Positions 45,393 through 54,148 of a stretch of 64,000 nt of DNA are shown here, piece after piece. Each line of letters opens with the position of its first letter. Positions within the stretch are counted from its first letter, which is position 1. Source of the DNA: Pelagibacterales bacterium SAG-MED15 (GTDB lineage: Bacteria > Pseudomonadota > Alphaproteobacteria > Pelagibacterales > Pelagibacteraceae); assembly GCA_014654065.1 (NCBI GenBank), contig JACWDM010000002.1, positions 142,759 to 206,758 on the forward strand, given 5' to 3'. The notes under the pieces were generated by a model. It was given only the letters and a program-made list of their open reading frames with translations, was not told where the DNA came from and made no database searches. The position numbers and the translations under genes are program-made.

Positions 45393-45947
45393 ATGAAAAG
45401 AATATTCATCATCCTATCTTTTTTGATGGGGTTTATAGTCTTAGCATCAAATTATTTAGTTCAATTTCCAGTTAAATATTATGGGTTACAGGAAATTTTA
45501 ACTTATGGAGCATTCACATATCCAATAGCTTTTTTAATTACTGATCTTGCAAATAGATCTTTTGGCAAACTAGTAGCTAGAAATATAGTGTATATTGGTT
45601 TTGGGATAGGTATAAGTTTTACATTATTATTTTCCACAAATTTTACTGATTTAATTTCAATTAGAATTGCAATTGGTTCAGGTACAGCTTTTTTAACAGC
45701 TCAATTGTTAGATGTTCAGGTCTTCGACAAACTAAGGGACAGAAAATGGTTTGTTGCACCTCTTACATCTTCATTTATTGGATCTACCGTTGATACCTTT
45801 TTATTCTTTTCAATATCTTTTTATGCAACAGGCATACCATGGTTTTCATTAGCCTTGGGAGACTTGGCGGTTAAAATATTTGTTGCTATGATGATGTTAA
45901 TACCATTTAGATTATTATTAGGTACTCTTAAACCAGTTAAAGCTTAA
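45393..45947 (+). CDS. Queuosine-precursor transporter family (VUT/YhhQ-like) membrane protein
   Basis: 184 residues with five to six transmembrane segments. LASNYLVQFPVKYYG, LTYGAFTYPIAFLITDLANRSFGK and LLDVQVFDKLRDRKWF match the VUT family, whose characterised member YhhQ imports 7-cyano-7-deazaguanine for queuosine. Substrate here is inferred from the family only. Starts two bases after rpmB; its stop shares TTAA with convergent speB. Confidence 0.85.
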   Translation: MKRIFIILSFLMGFIVLASNYLVQFPVKYYGLQEILTYGAFTYPIAFLITDLANRSFGKLVARNIVYIGFGIGISFTLLFSTNFTDLISIRIAIGSGTAFLTAQLLDVQVFDKLRDRKWFVAPLTSSFIGSTVDTFLFFSISFYATGIPWFSLALGDLAVKIFVAMMMLIPFRLLLGTLKPVKA

Positions 45948-46819
45948 TATAAAAATTTATAAGATAAAATCTTATAAGCTAATTTTGCTACAAGAAAGTT
46001 ATATGAATTAAAGCCTTTTATAGGAGAAAGTTCGTTTATATCAGCACCAACAATTTTAGAATTTTTTGCTGCAATTTTTATAATATCTAAAGTTTCATCC
46101 CACAATAAACCACCTGGTTCTGGTGTTCCAGTTGCTGGCATAATACTTGAGTCTAGACCATCAACATCAAAAGTCAGATAAACAGTTTTATTTTTTATTA
46201 ATTTTTTAAACTTGGCAAAGTTCCATTTTTTTTTATCTTTTGCCCAAAAGATACGTATTCTTGAAGAATTTTTTTTTAGGAAAGGGATTTCACTTTCTGA
46301 AATATTTCTTATGCCAAAAGAAATTACTGAAACATTAGGATAATCTAAACATCTCCTAATGGCAGATGCATGTGAAAATTTTTCTCCATTGTAGCTTTGA
46401 CGTAAATCTGCATGAGCATCAAAATGTAAAAGACAAATATTTTTATATTTTTTGGCAAATGGCTGAATGCATCCAGGAGTTATGGAGTGTTCTCCACCAA
46501 AAGTCATTGGAAAAAGTTTGTTGTTTAAAATTTCCTTATTTATTTTAGACATTTTCAAAAGAGCTTTTTTGATATTTTTATCAATTTTAAAAGGTTTTAA
46601 AGTTTTGATACCTATTTTTTTATAGGGCTCACACCTTAATTCTTCATCATATAACTCTACTTGGTGAGATGCTTTAATAATTTCTTTAGGTCCATTTTTA
46701 GTTCCTCCTCCATAACTGACCGTCTTTTCAAGACCAAAAGGAACAATTACAACTTTTTCTTTGAAATTAAATTTATTATCAATTCCTAGAAAACCATTTT
46801 TATTAGAAAGATAATTCAC
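45944..46819 (-). CDS. speB: Agmatinase / ureohydrolase
   Basis: Binuclear-manganese ureohydrolase, 291 residues. Metal motifs GGEHSITPG, HFDAHADLR and TFDVDGLDSSIMPATGTPEPGG (seen in pieces) are intact. Agmatinase makes putrescine and urea from agmatine; guanidinobutyrase or a related activity cannot be excluded. Position downstream of the decarboxylase and the DHS-like gene, with a one-base overlap, supports a polyamine role. No arginine decarboxylase is visible in the window. Confidence 0.88.
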   Translation of the reverse strand: MNYLSNKNGFLGIDNKFNFKEKVVIVPFGLEKTVSYGGGTKNGPKEIIKASHQVELYDEELRCEPYKKIGIKTLKPFKIDKNIKKALLKMSKINKEILNNKLFPMTFGGEHSITPGCIQPFAKKYKNICLLHFDAHADLRQSYNGEKFSHASAIRRCLDYPNVSVISFGIRNISESEIPFLKKNSSRIRIFWAKDKKKWNFAKFKKLIKNKTVYLTFDVDGLDSSIMPATGTPEPGGLLWDETLDIIKIAAKNSKIVGADINELSPIKGFNSYNFLVAKLAYKILSYKFLY

Positions 46820-47862
46820 TATTTATAAATTTTTGAAAAGTTTTTTCTAACTCTGTTTTTCCATTCACCATTATGATATGCATCACTTACAATTAGGGGC
46901 AAAACACTTGTTGCTTCAGCAAAGACCATTTGTTCTTTAGTTACATCAACTTTCCCCCATGAACTTGCCTCTTTAAGAGTAGAGCTGCTACAGGCACCAT
47001 CTCTTGAATCGGCAACTGTAATTTGAACTGCGTATTTATGCATTTCAACATCTTTACCAAGAAGTTCCGCACAAATAACTGTATCTTGAATAAAATTTTT
47101 TGGAACTCCACCACCAATCATAAATAATCCTGATCCTTTCGATTGTATTTTTATTTCAGTTAATTCTCTAAACTCTCTTATAGAGTCAATAGTTATATGC
47201 TTACTTGGGTTTTTTTCTTGATGAATAACTAAACCAAACCCAGCACTGGAATCTGTAAATGCAGGACAAAATATTGGAACATTATTATCGTATGCTGTTT
47301 CTATTAAAGAGTCTTTTTTCTTAGAATTTTTTTTTAGATATTTACCCATCTCATGAATAAATTCTCTCGATGTGTAACTTCTTGGTTCCAGATTATCTGC
47401 TATTTCGCATATCTTTTTATCACATTCTTGTAATTCATCTTCATCAATGTATGTGTCATAAATTCTGTCGATATAGTTTTTTCTTAATTCAGTATCGTCT
47501 TGAAATTGAGATCCCTGATAGTGCTTAAAACCTAAGGCCTCAAAAAAATCCATGTCAATTATAGAAGCTCCAGTGGCAACTATAGCATCTACCATATTAT
47601 ATTTTACTAAATCTTTATAAATATTCATACATCCCGCGGCTGATGTAGAACCGGCTAATGTTAAAAAAATTGTACAGTCTTTATCTTTTAACATTTCATT
47701 ATAAATATTGGCTGCATTTGCTGTTTCCCTTGAAACAAATGACATTTTTTCCATAGATGCAATTATTTTTCTAGAATCGAATGAAGTTATATCAATGTGC
47801 TCAACAGGTTTTTTTAGAAAATCTTTTTTGGTATTGTGTCCTAGATTTTTTTTATCTGACAT
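46819..47862 (-). CDS. Deoxyhypusine-synthase-like enzyme (possible homospermidine synthase)
   Basis: 347 residues, NAD-dependent deoxyhypusine synthase family. TLAGSTSAAGCMNIYKDLV, DAIVATGASIIDMDF and the C-terminal SSWGKVDVTKEQMVFAEATS match; Lys304 of WGK corresponds to the catalytic lysine (human Lys329) that carries the aminobutyl group. Bacteria lack the eIF5A substrate, so the enzyme probably transfers the aminobutyl group to a polyamine, for example putrescine to give homospermidine; this is inference. It sits between an ornithine-type decarboxylase and an agmatinase, no spacer to the former. Confidence 0.88.
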   Translation of the reverse strand: MSDKKNLGHNTKKDFLKKPVEHIDITSFDSRKIIASMEKMSFVSRETANAANIYNEMLKDKDCTIFLTLAGSTSAAGCMNIYKDLVKYNMVDAIVATGASIIDMDFFEALGFKHYQGSQFQDDTELRKNYIDRIYDTYIDEDELQECDKKICEIADNLEPRSYTSREFIHEMGKYLKKNSKKKDSLIETAYDNNVPIFCPAFTDSSAGFGLVIHQEKNPSKHITIDSIREFRELTEIKIQSKGSGLFMIGGGVPKNFIQDTVICAELLGKDVEMHKYAVQITVADSRDGACSSSTLKEASSWGKVDVTKEQMVFAEATSVLPLIVSDAYHNGEWKNRVRKNFSKIYK

Positions 47863-49041
47863 TTAGGCAACAAGAAACTCTTTATTGGTGCTGCCTTCAT
47901 ACATTGACATTATAGGCTTATCTTCTAATTCATAAATTTCATTTGAGTAAAATCCATTAAATTGCGTTCTAAACGTCAAGCCATAACCACCAAGTTGGCC
48001 TAGTTCAATATAATCACCTTCTTTAACGTTATTTGGTAAAACAAAAGGTCCTTTCATGTAGTCCATACTATCGCAAGTTGGACCATAAAAATCAAAAGCA
48101 GTAAATTTTTTTGATATTACTTTTCCATTAGAAATTAATCTAGATGGAAATACTAAATTTGGAGAACCTCCATCAAATAAAGATCCATATGTACCATCAT
48201 TAATATATAATTTTTGTTTTTTTCTTAAAATTACTTTAACTACAGTTGAACCACTCTCAGCAACTAATGCTCGTCCTGGTTCACAAATAATCTCAGGTTT
48301 TTTCTGTAGTTTAAGTTTTGAAAGACTTGTATTTATTTCTTCAAAATATTTATCTAAAGGTTGAGGAATTAAATCAGGATATATAGACGGAAAACCACCA
48401 CCGACATTAATATAATCAGGTTCAATTTTAGTTTTCTTAATAATATTATTTATTTCATCAATTCCTTTTGAGTATGAAATTGGATGCATACACTGAGAAC
48501 CTACATGAAAACTTAAACCAATTTTTTTAGCATGTTGTTTTGCAAGCCTTAATAATCCAGTGGCTTCGTGATTAGCAGCACCAAATTTTTTTGATAAATC
48601 AATTTCTGCATGTTCATTTGAAACAGATATTCTAACGAACAACTCTAGATCTTTAGCTTTATTGGTTGAATCAATAATTTTAATTAGTTCATCTTTGGTA
48701 TCTAATGAAAATGATTTTACACCATATTTAAAGTAGGCATCTTTAATGCTCTCTCTACTTTTTACCGTATGCATATAATGGCATTTAGCTTTTGGTGCTA
48801 TTTCTTTTATCGTTTGAATTTCTTTAATTGAAGCAATGTCAAAATTATTAATTCCAGATTCATGTAATGTTTTTAGTACAAATTTATTTGGGTTAGTTTT
48901 TACAGCGTAAAGGATTTTACCTTTAAAATTTTTTTGGAAAAAGTTTGAAGCTTTTTTTAACGACTCTCCTCTAATACAGTAAACTGGATTAGATGGTTTA
49001 AGTTGATTTACTAGTTTATCAACACTTTTAAATTTTTCCAT
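47863..49041 (-). CDS. Ornithine/lysine-type decarboxylase (PLP fold III)
   Basis: Alanine-racemase-fold PLP decarboxylase of 392 residues, eukaryotic-ODC type. PLP lysine Lys48 in LYAVKTNP, FHVGSQCMHP, NVGGGFPSIYP, CEPGRALVAESG and the active-site Cys in GPTCDSMD are present, which distinguishes it from diaminopimelate decarboxylase. Makes putrescine from ornithine, possibly cadaverine from lysine. GAGGGG at 49049-49054 lies seven bases before the ATG. The leader carries a strong hairpin with U tracts. First gene of the polyamine operon. Confidence 0.92.
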   Translation of the reverse strand: MEKFKSVDKLVNQLKPSNPVYCIRGESLKKASNFFQKNFKGKILYAVKTNPNKFVLKTLHESGINNFDIASIKEIQTIKEIAPKAKCHYMHTVKSRESIKDAYFKYGVKSFSLDTKDELIKIIDSTNKAKDLELFVRISVSNEHAEIDLSKKFGAANHEATGLLRLAKQHAKKIGLSFHVGSQCMHPISYSKGIDEINNIIKKTKIEPDYINVGGGFPSIYPDLIPQPLDKYFEEINTSLSKLKLQKKPEIICEPGRALVAESGSTVVKVILRKKQKLYINDGTYGSLFDGGSPNLVFPSRLISNGKVISKKFTAFDFYGPTCDSMDYMKGPFVLPNNVKEGDYIELGQLGGYGLTFRTQFNGFYSNEIYELEDKPIMSMYEGSTNKEFLVA

Positions 49042-49054
49042 TTAGTAGCCCCTC

Positions 49055-49100
49055 AAAAAAAATTTAACAAAAAAAATTTGCATATTTGATATGCAAATTT
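49055..49100 (-). promoter_or_regulatory. Hairpin plus U-tracts in the polyamine-operon leader (putative attenuator)
   Basis: A perfect 12-base inverted repeat AAATTTGCATAT / ATATGCAAATTT (49074-49085 and 49089-49100) has a three-base loop. On the minus strand the stem runs into a U8 run (49076 to 49069), and a second U8 follows at 49062-49055, next to the GAGGGG ribosome-binding site. Flanking UUAACA and UGUUAA could extend the helix with the first U run bulged. This looks like an intrinsic terminator placed inside the leader of the decarboxylase gene. A protein-binding operator palindrome is the alternative. Confidence 0.55.
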
Positions 49101-49183
49101 GTTAACTTAATTGAATAGTTATGAAATATGGTAGGTAATGTAAAGTATTTATTTCAGATATTTATCCACTGCTCAATAGCCCA

Positions 49184-49211
49184 TTGAAATTTTAATTAAG
49201 TTAACTATATA
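49184..49211 (+). promoter_or_regulatory. Candidate regA promoter
   Basis: TTGAAA (49184-49189) is followed after 16 bases by TATATA (49206-49211). The predicted start point falls within about three bases of the regA ATG at 49221, so the message would be almost leaderless. It is in the 179-base divergent region shared with the polyamine operon; the rest of that region (49101-49183) shows no gene or clear structure. Confidence 0.4.
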
Positions 49212-49220
49212 AGAATTGTA

Positions 49221-49775
49221 ATGACTAATATTCAAAAAATAACGGATTTTAGGGATAATTCACTACTTATCGTAGACGATGATAATCCTTTTAGAGAGAG
49301 ACTAGCTAGAGCAATGGAGAAGAAGGGCTTCACAGTTTCACAAGCTCAAGGTGTAAAAGTTGGAATTGAGGCAGTTAAGTCAAAAAAGCCTGCTTTTGCA
49401 GTTGTTGATCTTAGGCTTGGTGATGGCAATGGTCTAGAAGTTGTAAAAGAAATTCAAACTACCAATCCAGAGAGTAGAATAATTATGTTAACTGGTTATG
49501 GAAATATTCCAACTGCAGTGGCGGCTATAAAAGAGGGTGCCATTGATTATCTTGCAAAGCCTGCTGATGCTGATGATGTTGAAAAGGCATTATTGGCTGA
49601 TCCAAAGACTAAAGCTCAACCACCTGAAAATCCTATGTCAGCTGATAGGGTTAAATGGGAACACATACATAGAGTATTTGAACTTTGCAATAGAAATGTT
49701 TCAGAAACAGCAAGAAGACTAAAAATGCATAGACGAACGTTGCAAAGAATTTTGTCTAAAAGATCTCCTAAATAA
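49221..49775 (+). CDS. regA: Response regulator of the RegA/PrrA/ActR family
   Basis: 184-residue redox-type global regulator. Receiver domain about residues 14-130 with phospho-acceptor Asp63 (FAVVDLRLGDGNG), Thr in MLTGYGNIPTAVAAIKEGA and Lys in YLAKP. The C-terminal Fis-type helix-turn-helix reads HRVFELCNRNVSETARRLKMHRRTLQRIL (seen at about 151-179), nearly invariant in RegA proteins. The cognate kinase RegB is not in the window. RegA homologues control energy and redox metabolism, so the nearby energy genes are possible targets, but I see no binding sites. Overlaps convergent bioY by eight bases. Confidence 0.93.
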   Translation: MTNIQKITDFRDNSLLIVDDDNPFRERLARAMEKKGFTVSQAQGVKVGIEAVKSKKPAFAVVDLRLGDGNGLEVVKEIQTTNPESRIIMLTGYGNIPTAVAAIKEGAIDYLAKPADADDVEKALLADPKTKAQPPENPMSADRVKWEHIHRVFELCNRNVSETARRLKMHRRTLQRILSKRSPK

Positions 49776-50319
49776 ATTTTCTTAATTTTAATATTTTTTT
49801 TGCAAGTAGAGATATTAATAAAACCTTAAACAGTTCGGCATATAGAAATGGTAATGCACCTAATTCAAAAATAGGTTTATCCCATCCAATTAGTGTACCA
49901 AGCCATATTAAACCGAAAAGATATATAAATGAGACTGCAAAAGTTAATTTAATAAAGACCATTAAAAAATTTGTTTTTAAATTTAAATAGCCGGACAGAA
50001 AAGTAGTGAATAAAAAACCAATTAAGTATCCCATAGTAGGTCCAATAAAATATATAAAACCAATACCTTTTTCAGGAGAATTAGAAAATACTGGTAAACC
50101 TAATATACCTTCAATCAAATATAGTCCTACTGTAGCAAGAGCCAATTTATGTCCAAGGGTAATACCAAGTAAAATAACTACAAAAGTTTGCATTGTCATT
50201 GGCACAGGATAGAAAGGAATTTTAATTTTTGCAGAAAGAGTTAGAAGTAAAGATCCTATAATTGTTATAATGATAACTCTAAGGACTTTATGATTATATA
50301 AAGTTTTTACACTATCCAT
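49768..50319 (-). CDS. bioY: Biotin transporter BioY
   Basis: Substrate-binding membrane component of a biotin ECF-type transporter, 183 residues, five to six transmembrane segments. KIPFYPVPMTMQTFVVILLG and GPTMGYLIGF are diagnostic for BioY. No BioM/BioN genes are adjacent, so it may act alone or with a shared energising module. Indicates biotin uptake. Confidence 0.92.
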   Translation of the reverse strand: MDSVKTLYNHKVLRVIIITIIGSLLLTLSAKIKIPFYPVPMTMQTFVVILLGITLGHKLALATVGLYLIEGILGLPVFSNSPEKGIGFIYFIGPTMGYLIGFLFTTFLSGYLNLKTNFLMVFIKLTFAVSFIYLFGLIWLGTLIGWDKPIFELGALPFLYAELFKVLLISLLAKKILKLRKFI

Positions 50320-50349
50320 ACTTTATATTACTCTTTTAGTTATAATAAG

Positions 50350-51279
50350 CTAGCTTTTTGTTAGCCCCAAATAAACATCTTCTATATTAGCATCATCAGT
50401 AGCGATATCTAAAATTTTAATATTTTGTTTTGAAAGAAGTAAAATAATATCCTCAATTTTAAGTTTACTTTTTTCATATGAAACCGTAATTTTATTATTG
50501 TTATTTGATATAATCTTTAAAGTATTTAAAGTTGTTATATCTAAAGACAAGGCTTTGTCTAAAGTAAATGTGACTATTTTTGTTTGAATTTTATCTATTA
50601 AGTTTTTTGTAGTATCTAAAGCTACTAAATTTCCATTACTTAAAATTCCGATCCTATCACACATTTCTTCAGCCTCCATTAAGTAATGAGTTGTAAGAAT
50701 AACAGTCACACCTTGTTTATTAAGAAGTTTGACATTTTCCCACAATTGTTGTCTTAATTCTAAATCCACACCTGCTGTTGGTTCATCTAGAAACAATATT
50801 GGGGGTTGATGAACTAGAGCTTTAGCAATTAGTAATCTCCTTTTCATTCCACCCGATAAGCTTCTGGCATAACTATCTGACTGTTTATCTAAAGCTACCA
50901 ACTTAAGTATATCATCTGTTATACGGTCTTTTTTTTTGATGCCATACATACCGGCTAGCAAATCAAGTAATTTTCTTGGGCTAAAAAAAGGATCTAAATT
51001 TACCTCTTGAGGGACTATTCCTATAGAAGCTCTGACTTGTCTTGGGTTTTTATCTAAATCAAATCCCCATACGCTAACTATTCCAGAAGTCTTTACCACA
51101 GTGCCTCCAAGGATATTTATAAATGTAGATTTTCCAGCACCATTAGGGCCTAATAAACCAAATATTTCCCCTTCTTTCACCTCTAAGTTTAAATTATTTA
51201 GTGCATTTACAGTTGAAGAACCATTTTTCGAATAAATTTTGTTTAAATTTTTTACTGATAATACGTTTTTTTTTTCCAT
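50350..51279 (-). CDS. ABC transporter ATP-binding protein (ABC-2 export type)
   Basis: 309-residue nucleotide-binding subunit. Walker A GPNGAGKST (44-52), signature SLSGGMKRR, Walker B PPILFLDEPTAGVDLE and the H-loop LTTHYLMEAEEMCDRIGI. The CcmA/YadG-like layout with a C-terminal extension of about 70 residues suggests an ABC-2 exporter. No permease gene lies next to it: the neighbours are bioY and divergent polA. Substrate unknown. Confidence 0.88.
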   Translation of the reverse strand: MEKKNVLSVKNLNKIYSKNGSSTVNALNNLNLEVKEGEIFGLLGPNGAGKSTFINILGGTVVKTSGIVSVWGFDLDKNPRQVRASIGIVPQEVNLDPFFSPRKLLDLLAGMYGIKKKDRITDDILKLVALDKQSDSYARSLSGGMKRRLLIAKALVHQPPILFLDEPTAGVDLELRQQLWENVKLLNKQGVTVILTTHYLMEAEEMCDRIGILSNGNLVALDTTKNLIDKIQTKIVTFTLDKALSLDITTLNTLKIISNNNNKITVSYEKSKLKIEDIILLLSKQNIKILDIATDDANIEDVYLGLTKS

Positions 51280-51327
51280 AATGATTTATAAATTTATAAC
51301 ATACATATAAGTTAAGCTAATACATTA

Positions 51328-54099
51328 ATGACCAAAATTAAAAAAACTGACCACTTTTATTTGATCGACGGATCTGGGTATATATTCAGAGCCTATTATG
51401 CCTTACCTCCATTAACTAGAAAGAGTGATGGGATGCCAACAGGAGCAGTTAGTGGTTTTTGTAGCATGCTTTTTAAATTACTAGAGGACTCAAAGTCAAA
51501 AGAAAATTTACAAAAACCTTCTCACTTTGCTGTTATCTTTGACTCAGCTAGAAAAAATTTTAGAAATGAAATTTATAGTGATTATAAGGGAAATAGATCG
51601 GATGCACCTGATGATCTAATTCCACAATTTGAATTCATAAGAAAATCAGTACTAGCATTCAATTTGCCATCTATTGAAATGTTAAACTATGAAGCAGATG
51701 ATTTGATAGCAACTTACGTTGAACAGATATTAGAAATTGGAGCAAAAGTAACAATTGTTTCGTCCGATAAAGACCTCATGCAGCTTTATAAAAAGGGAGT
51801 TCGAATTTATGATCCAATGAAGAATAAATTTATCACCGAAGATGATGTTCATAATAAATTTGGTGTTACAGCAGATAAAGTTGTTGATGTTCAATCACTT
51901 GCAGGTGATAGCAGTGATAACGTACCAGGTGTCCCTGGAATTGGTGTAAAAACTGCAGCTGAGTTAATTAATAAATATGGAAATTTAGAAAAACTTTTAG
52001 AAAATGCAGATGAAATAAAACAAAATAAAAGAAGAGAAACAATTTTAGGAAATAAAGAAAAAGCAATAATTAGTAAAAAACTAGTTACTCTTAAAAAAGA
52101 CGTACCTGTCAAAGAAAAATTAGAAAATTTTACTTTAAAAGAAATTGATAAAGATAAGTTATTTACTTTTTTAAGAGAAATGGAATTTAATAGATTATTA
52201 AGTAGTGTTATTTCACTATACGGTGAACCTAAATTTAAAAATGAAGATACAAATTTACCTGATAATAAAAATATAAAAATTAATACTAAAAACTATAAAC
52301 TAATAAGTAAAATTGATGAAATAGATCAATGGATTAAAGAGGCAGAAGAAAATGGAGAGCTTGCTATAGATACCGAAACTACTTCATTGGACCCTCATCA
52401 GGCAGATTTAGTAGGTATTTCTATGTCAACAAAAATAGGCAAAGCATGTTATATTCCAATTTCTCACTCATCGGGAAATTGTTTAGACAAAAAAGAAGTT
52501 ATAAACAAACTTAAACCATTATTGGAAGATAAATCTGTTAAAAAGATAGGCCAAAATATTAAGTTTGATTACATAATTTTTTATCATCAAGGAATAAACC
52601 TAAATTCATTAGAGGATACAATGCTTATTTCTTACGTATTAGATGCAGGAAAAAATCGACATAACATGGATACTTTGTCAGAAATTCACTTAGCCCATAA
52701 ACCAATATCTTTTAAAGATATAGTTGGAACTGGAAAAAAACAGATTAATTTTAAAGATGTAGATGTTCATAAAGCCCTCGAGTATGCAGCTGAGGATGCT
52801 GATATTACATTTAGACTTCATAAAATTTTAAAAGGAAATCTTAATAGAGAAAAATTGACAAATATTTATGAAATATTTGAAAAACCTTTAATTAAAATTT
52901 TAGCTAATATGGAAATTGAAGGAATAAAAGTTGATGATAAATTTTTAAATATATTATCTAAAAAGTTTGAAAAAAAAATTAAGGATTTAGAAAAAAAAAT
53001 TTTTAAGATATCAAAAAAAGAATTCAATATTGCTTCTACTAAACAGTTGGGAGAAATAATGTATAATGAACTTAAAATCTCAACATTGAAAAAAACAAAA
53101 AAAGGTAGTTTTGCTACAAGTGCATCTGTCCTTGAAGATCTAGCGTTTAAAGGAAATGAATTACCAAAATTGGTACTAGAATGGAGACAAATATCAAAAT
53201 TAAAAAATACTTATTCTGATTCTCTTCAGGAACATATAAATCCAAATACTAAAAGAGTACATACATCATTTCTTTTGGCAGCCACAACGACTGGAAGATT
53301 AGCATCTAGTGATCCAAATTTACAGAATATACCCATAAAGACTGAGGATGGAAAAGAAATAAGAAAATCGTTCGTAGCTGAAAAAGGAAAAAAATTAATA
53401 TCTGCAGATTATAATCAAATCGAGATGAGAATATTAGCTGATTTAGCAGATGTAAAAGAATTAAAAAAGGCTTTTAAAAACAATCAAGATATTCATTCAT
53501 TAACTGCAAGCCAAATATTTAATTGTGATATTAAAAAAATTAACTCTGATATGAGAAGAAAGGCAAAAGCCATTAATTTTGGTATAATTTATGGAATCTC
53601 ACAATATGGACTTGCAAAACAGATAATGGTTTCAAACGAAGAGGCACAAGATTTTTTAAAATCTTATTTTTTAAAATTTCCAGAAATAAAAGACTATATG
53701 GATAAAACAATTAAGTTTTGTAGAAAGAGTGGTTTTGTAAGTAATATATTTGGGAGAAGAAGTCATATAACAGGAATAAATGATAAAAACTTTAATGTAA
53801 GAAATTTTCAAGAAAGAGCTGCAATTAACGCGCCAATACAAGGATCAGCCTCGGAGATTATGAGATTAGCAATGATTAGATTAAATAAAAAACTTGAGGA
53901 AACTAGAAATAATGATTGTAAAATGTTACTTCAAATACACGATGAATTAATTTTTGAGATACCAAAAAACAATGAAAAAAAACTTATAGATTTGATTGTA
54001 AGTGAAATGACAAGCGTTAAAGATAGTGATTTGCATACTTTTTCAACTCCTTTGACAGTTGATATAAATTCTGGTGAAAATTGGGGAATACTTCACTAA
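51328..54099 (+). CDS. polA: DNA polymerase I
   Basis: 923 residues with all three domains. 5'-nuclease/FEN domain at about 1-290 (LIDGSGYIFRAYYALPP, GDSSDNVPGVPGIGVKTA). The 3'-5' exonuclease at about 320-500 has Asp348 and Glu350 of IDTETTS intact, so proofreading is probably active. The polymerase domain has motif A SADYNQIEMR (Asp694), motif B RRKAKAINFGIIYG and motif C QIHDELIFE (Asp872, Glu873). Divergent from the ABC ATPase across 48 bases. Confidence 0.97.
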   Translation: MTKIKKTDHFYLIDGSGYIFRAYYALPPLTRKSDGMPTGAVSGFCSMLFKLLEDSKSKENLQKPSHFAVIFDSARKNFRNEIYSDYKGNRSDAPDDLIPQFEFIRKSVLAFNLPSIEMLNYEADDLIATYVEQILEIGAKVTIVSSDKDLMQLYKKGVRIYDPMKNKFITEDDVHNKFGVTADKVVDVQSLAGDSSDNVPGVPGIGVKTAAELINKYGNLEKLLENADEIKQNKRRETILGNKEKAIISKKLVTLKKDVPVKEKLENFTLKEIDKDKLFTFLREMEFNRLLSSVISLYGEPKFKNEDTNLPDNKNIKINTKNYKLISKIDEIDQWIKEAEENGELAIDTETTSLDPHQADLVGISMSTKIGKACYIPISHSSGNCLDKKEVINKLKPLLEDKSVKKIGQNIKFDYIIFYHQGINLNSLEDTMLISYVLDAGKNRHNMDTLSEIHLAHKPISFKDIVGTGKKQINFKDVDVHKALEYAAEDADITFRLHKILKGNLNREKLTNIYEIFEKPLIKILANMEIEGIKVDDKFLNILSKKFEKKIKDLEKKIFKISKKEFNIASTKQLGEIMYNELKISTLKKTKKGSFATSASVLEDLAFKGNELPKLVLEWRQISKLKNTYSDSLQEHINPNTKRVHTSFLLAATTTGRLASSDPNLQNIPIKTEDGKEIRKSFVAEKGKKLISADYNQIEMRILADLADVKELKKAFKNNQDIHSLTASQIFNCDIKKINSDMRRKAKAINFGIIYGISQYGLAKQIMVSNEEAQDFLKSYFLKFPEIKDYMDKTIKFCRKSGFVSNIFGRRSHITGINDKNFNVRNFQERAAINAPIQGSASEIMRLAMIRLNKKLEETRNNDCKMLLQIHDELIFEIPKNNEKKLIDLIVSEMTSVKDSDLHTFSTPLTVDINSGENWGILH

Positions 54100-54108
54100 T
54101 TAGATTTC

Positions 54109-54137
54109 TTGCCCAAATTAGAACAATTTAGTATTTT
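54109..54137 (+). promoter_or_regulatory. Candidate chvI promoter
   Basis: TTGCCC (54109-54114), 17 bases, then TATTTT (54132-54137) in the 49-base gap after polA. The start point would be about five bases before the chvI ATG. Spacing is good but both hexamers are imperfect. Confidence 0.35.
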
Positions 54138-54148
54138 TAATAGTATTA

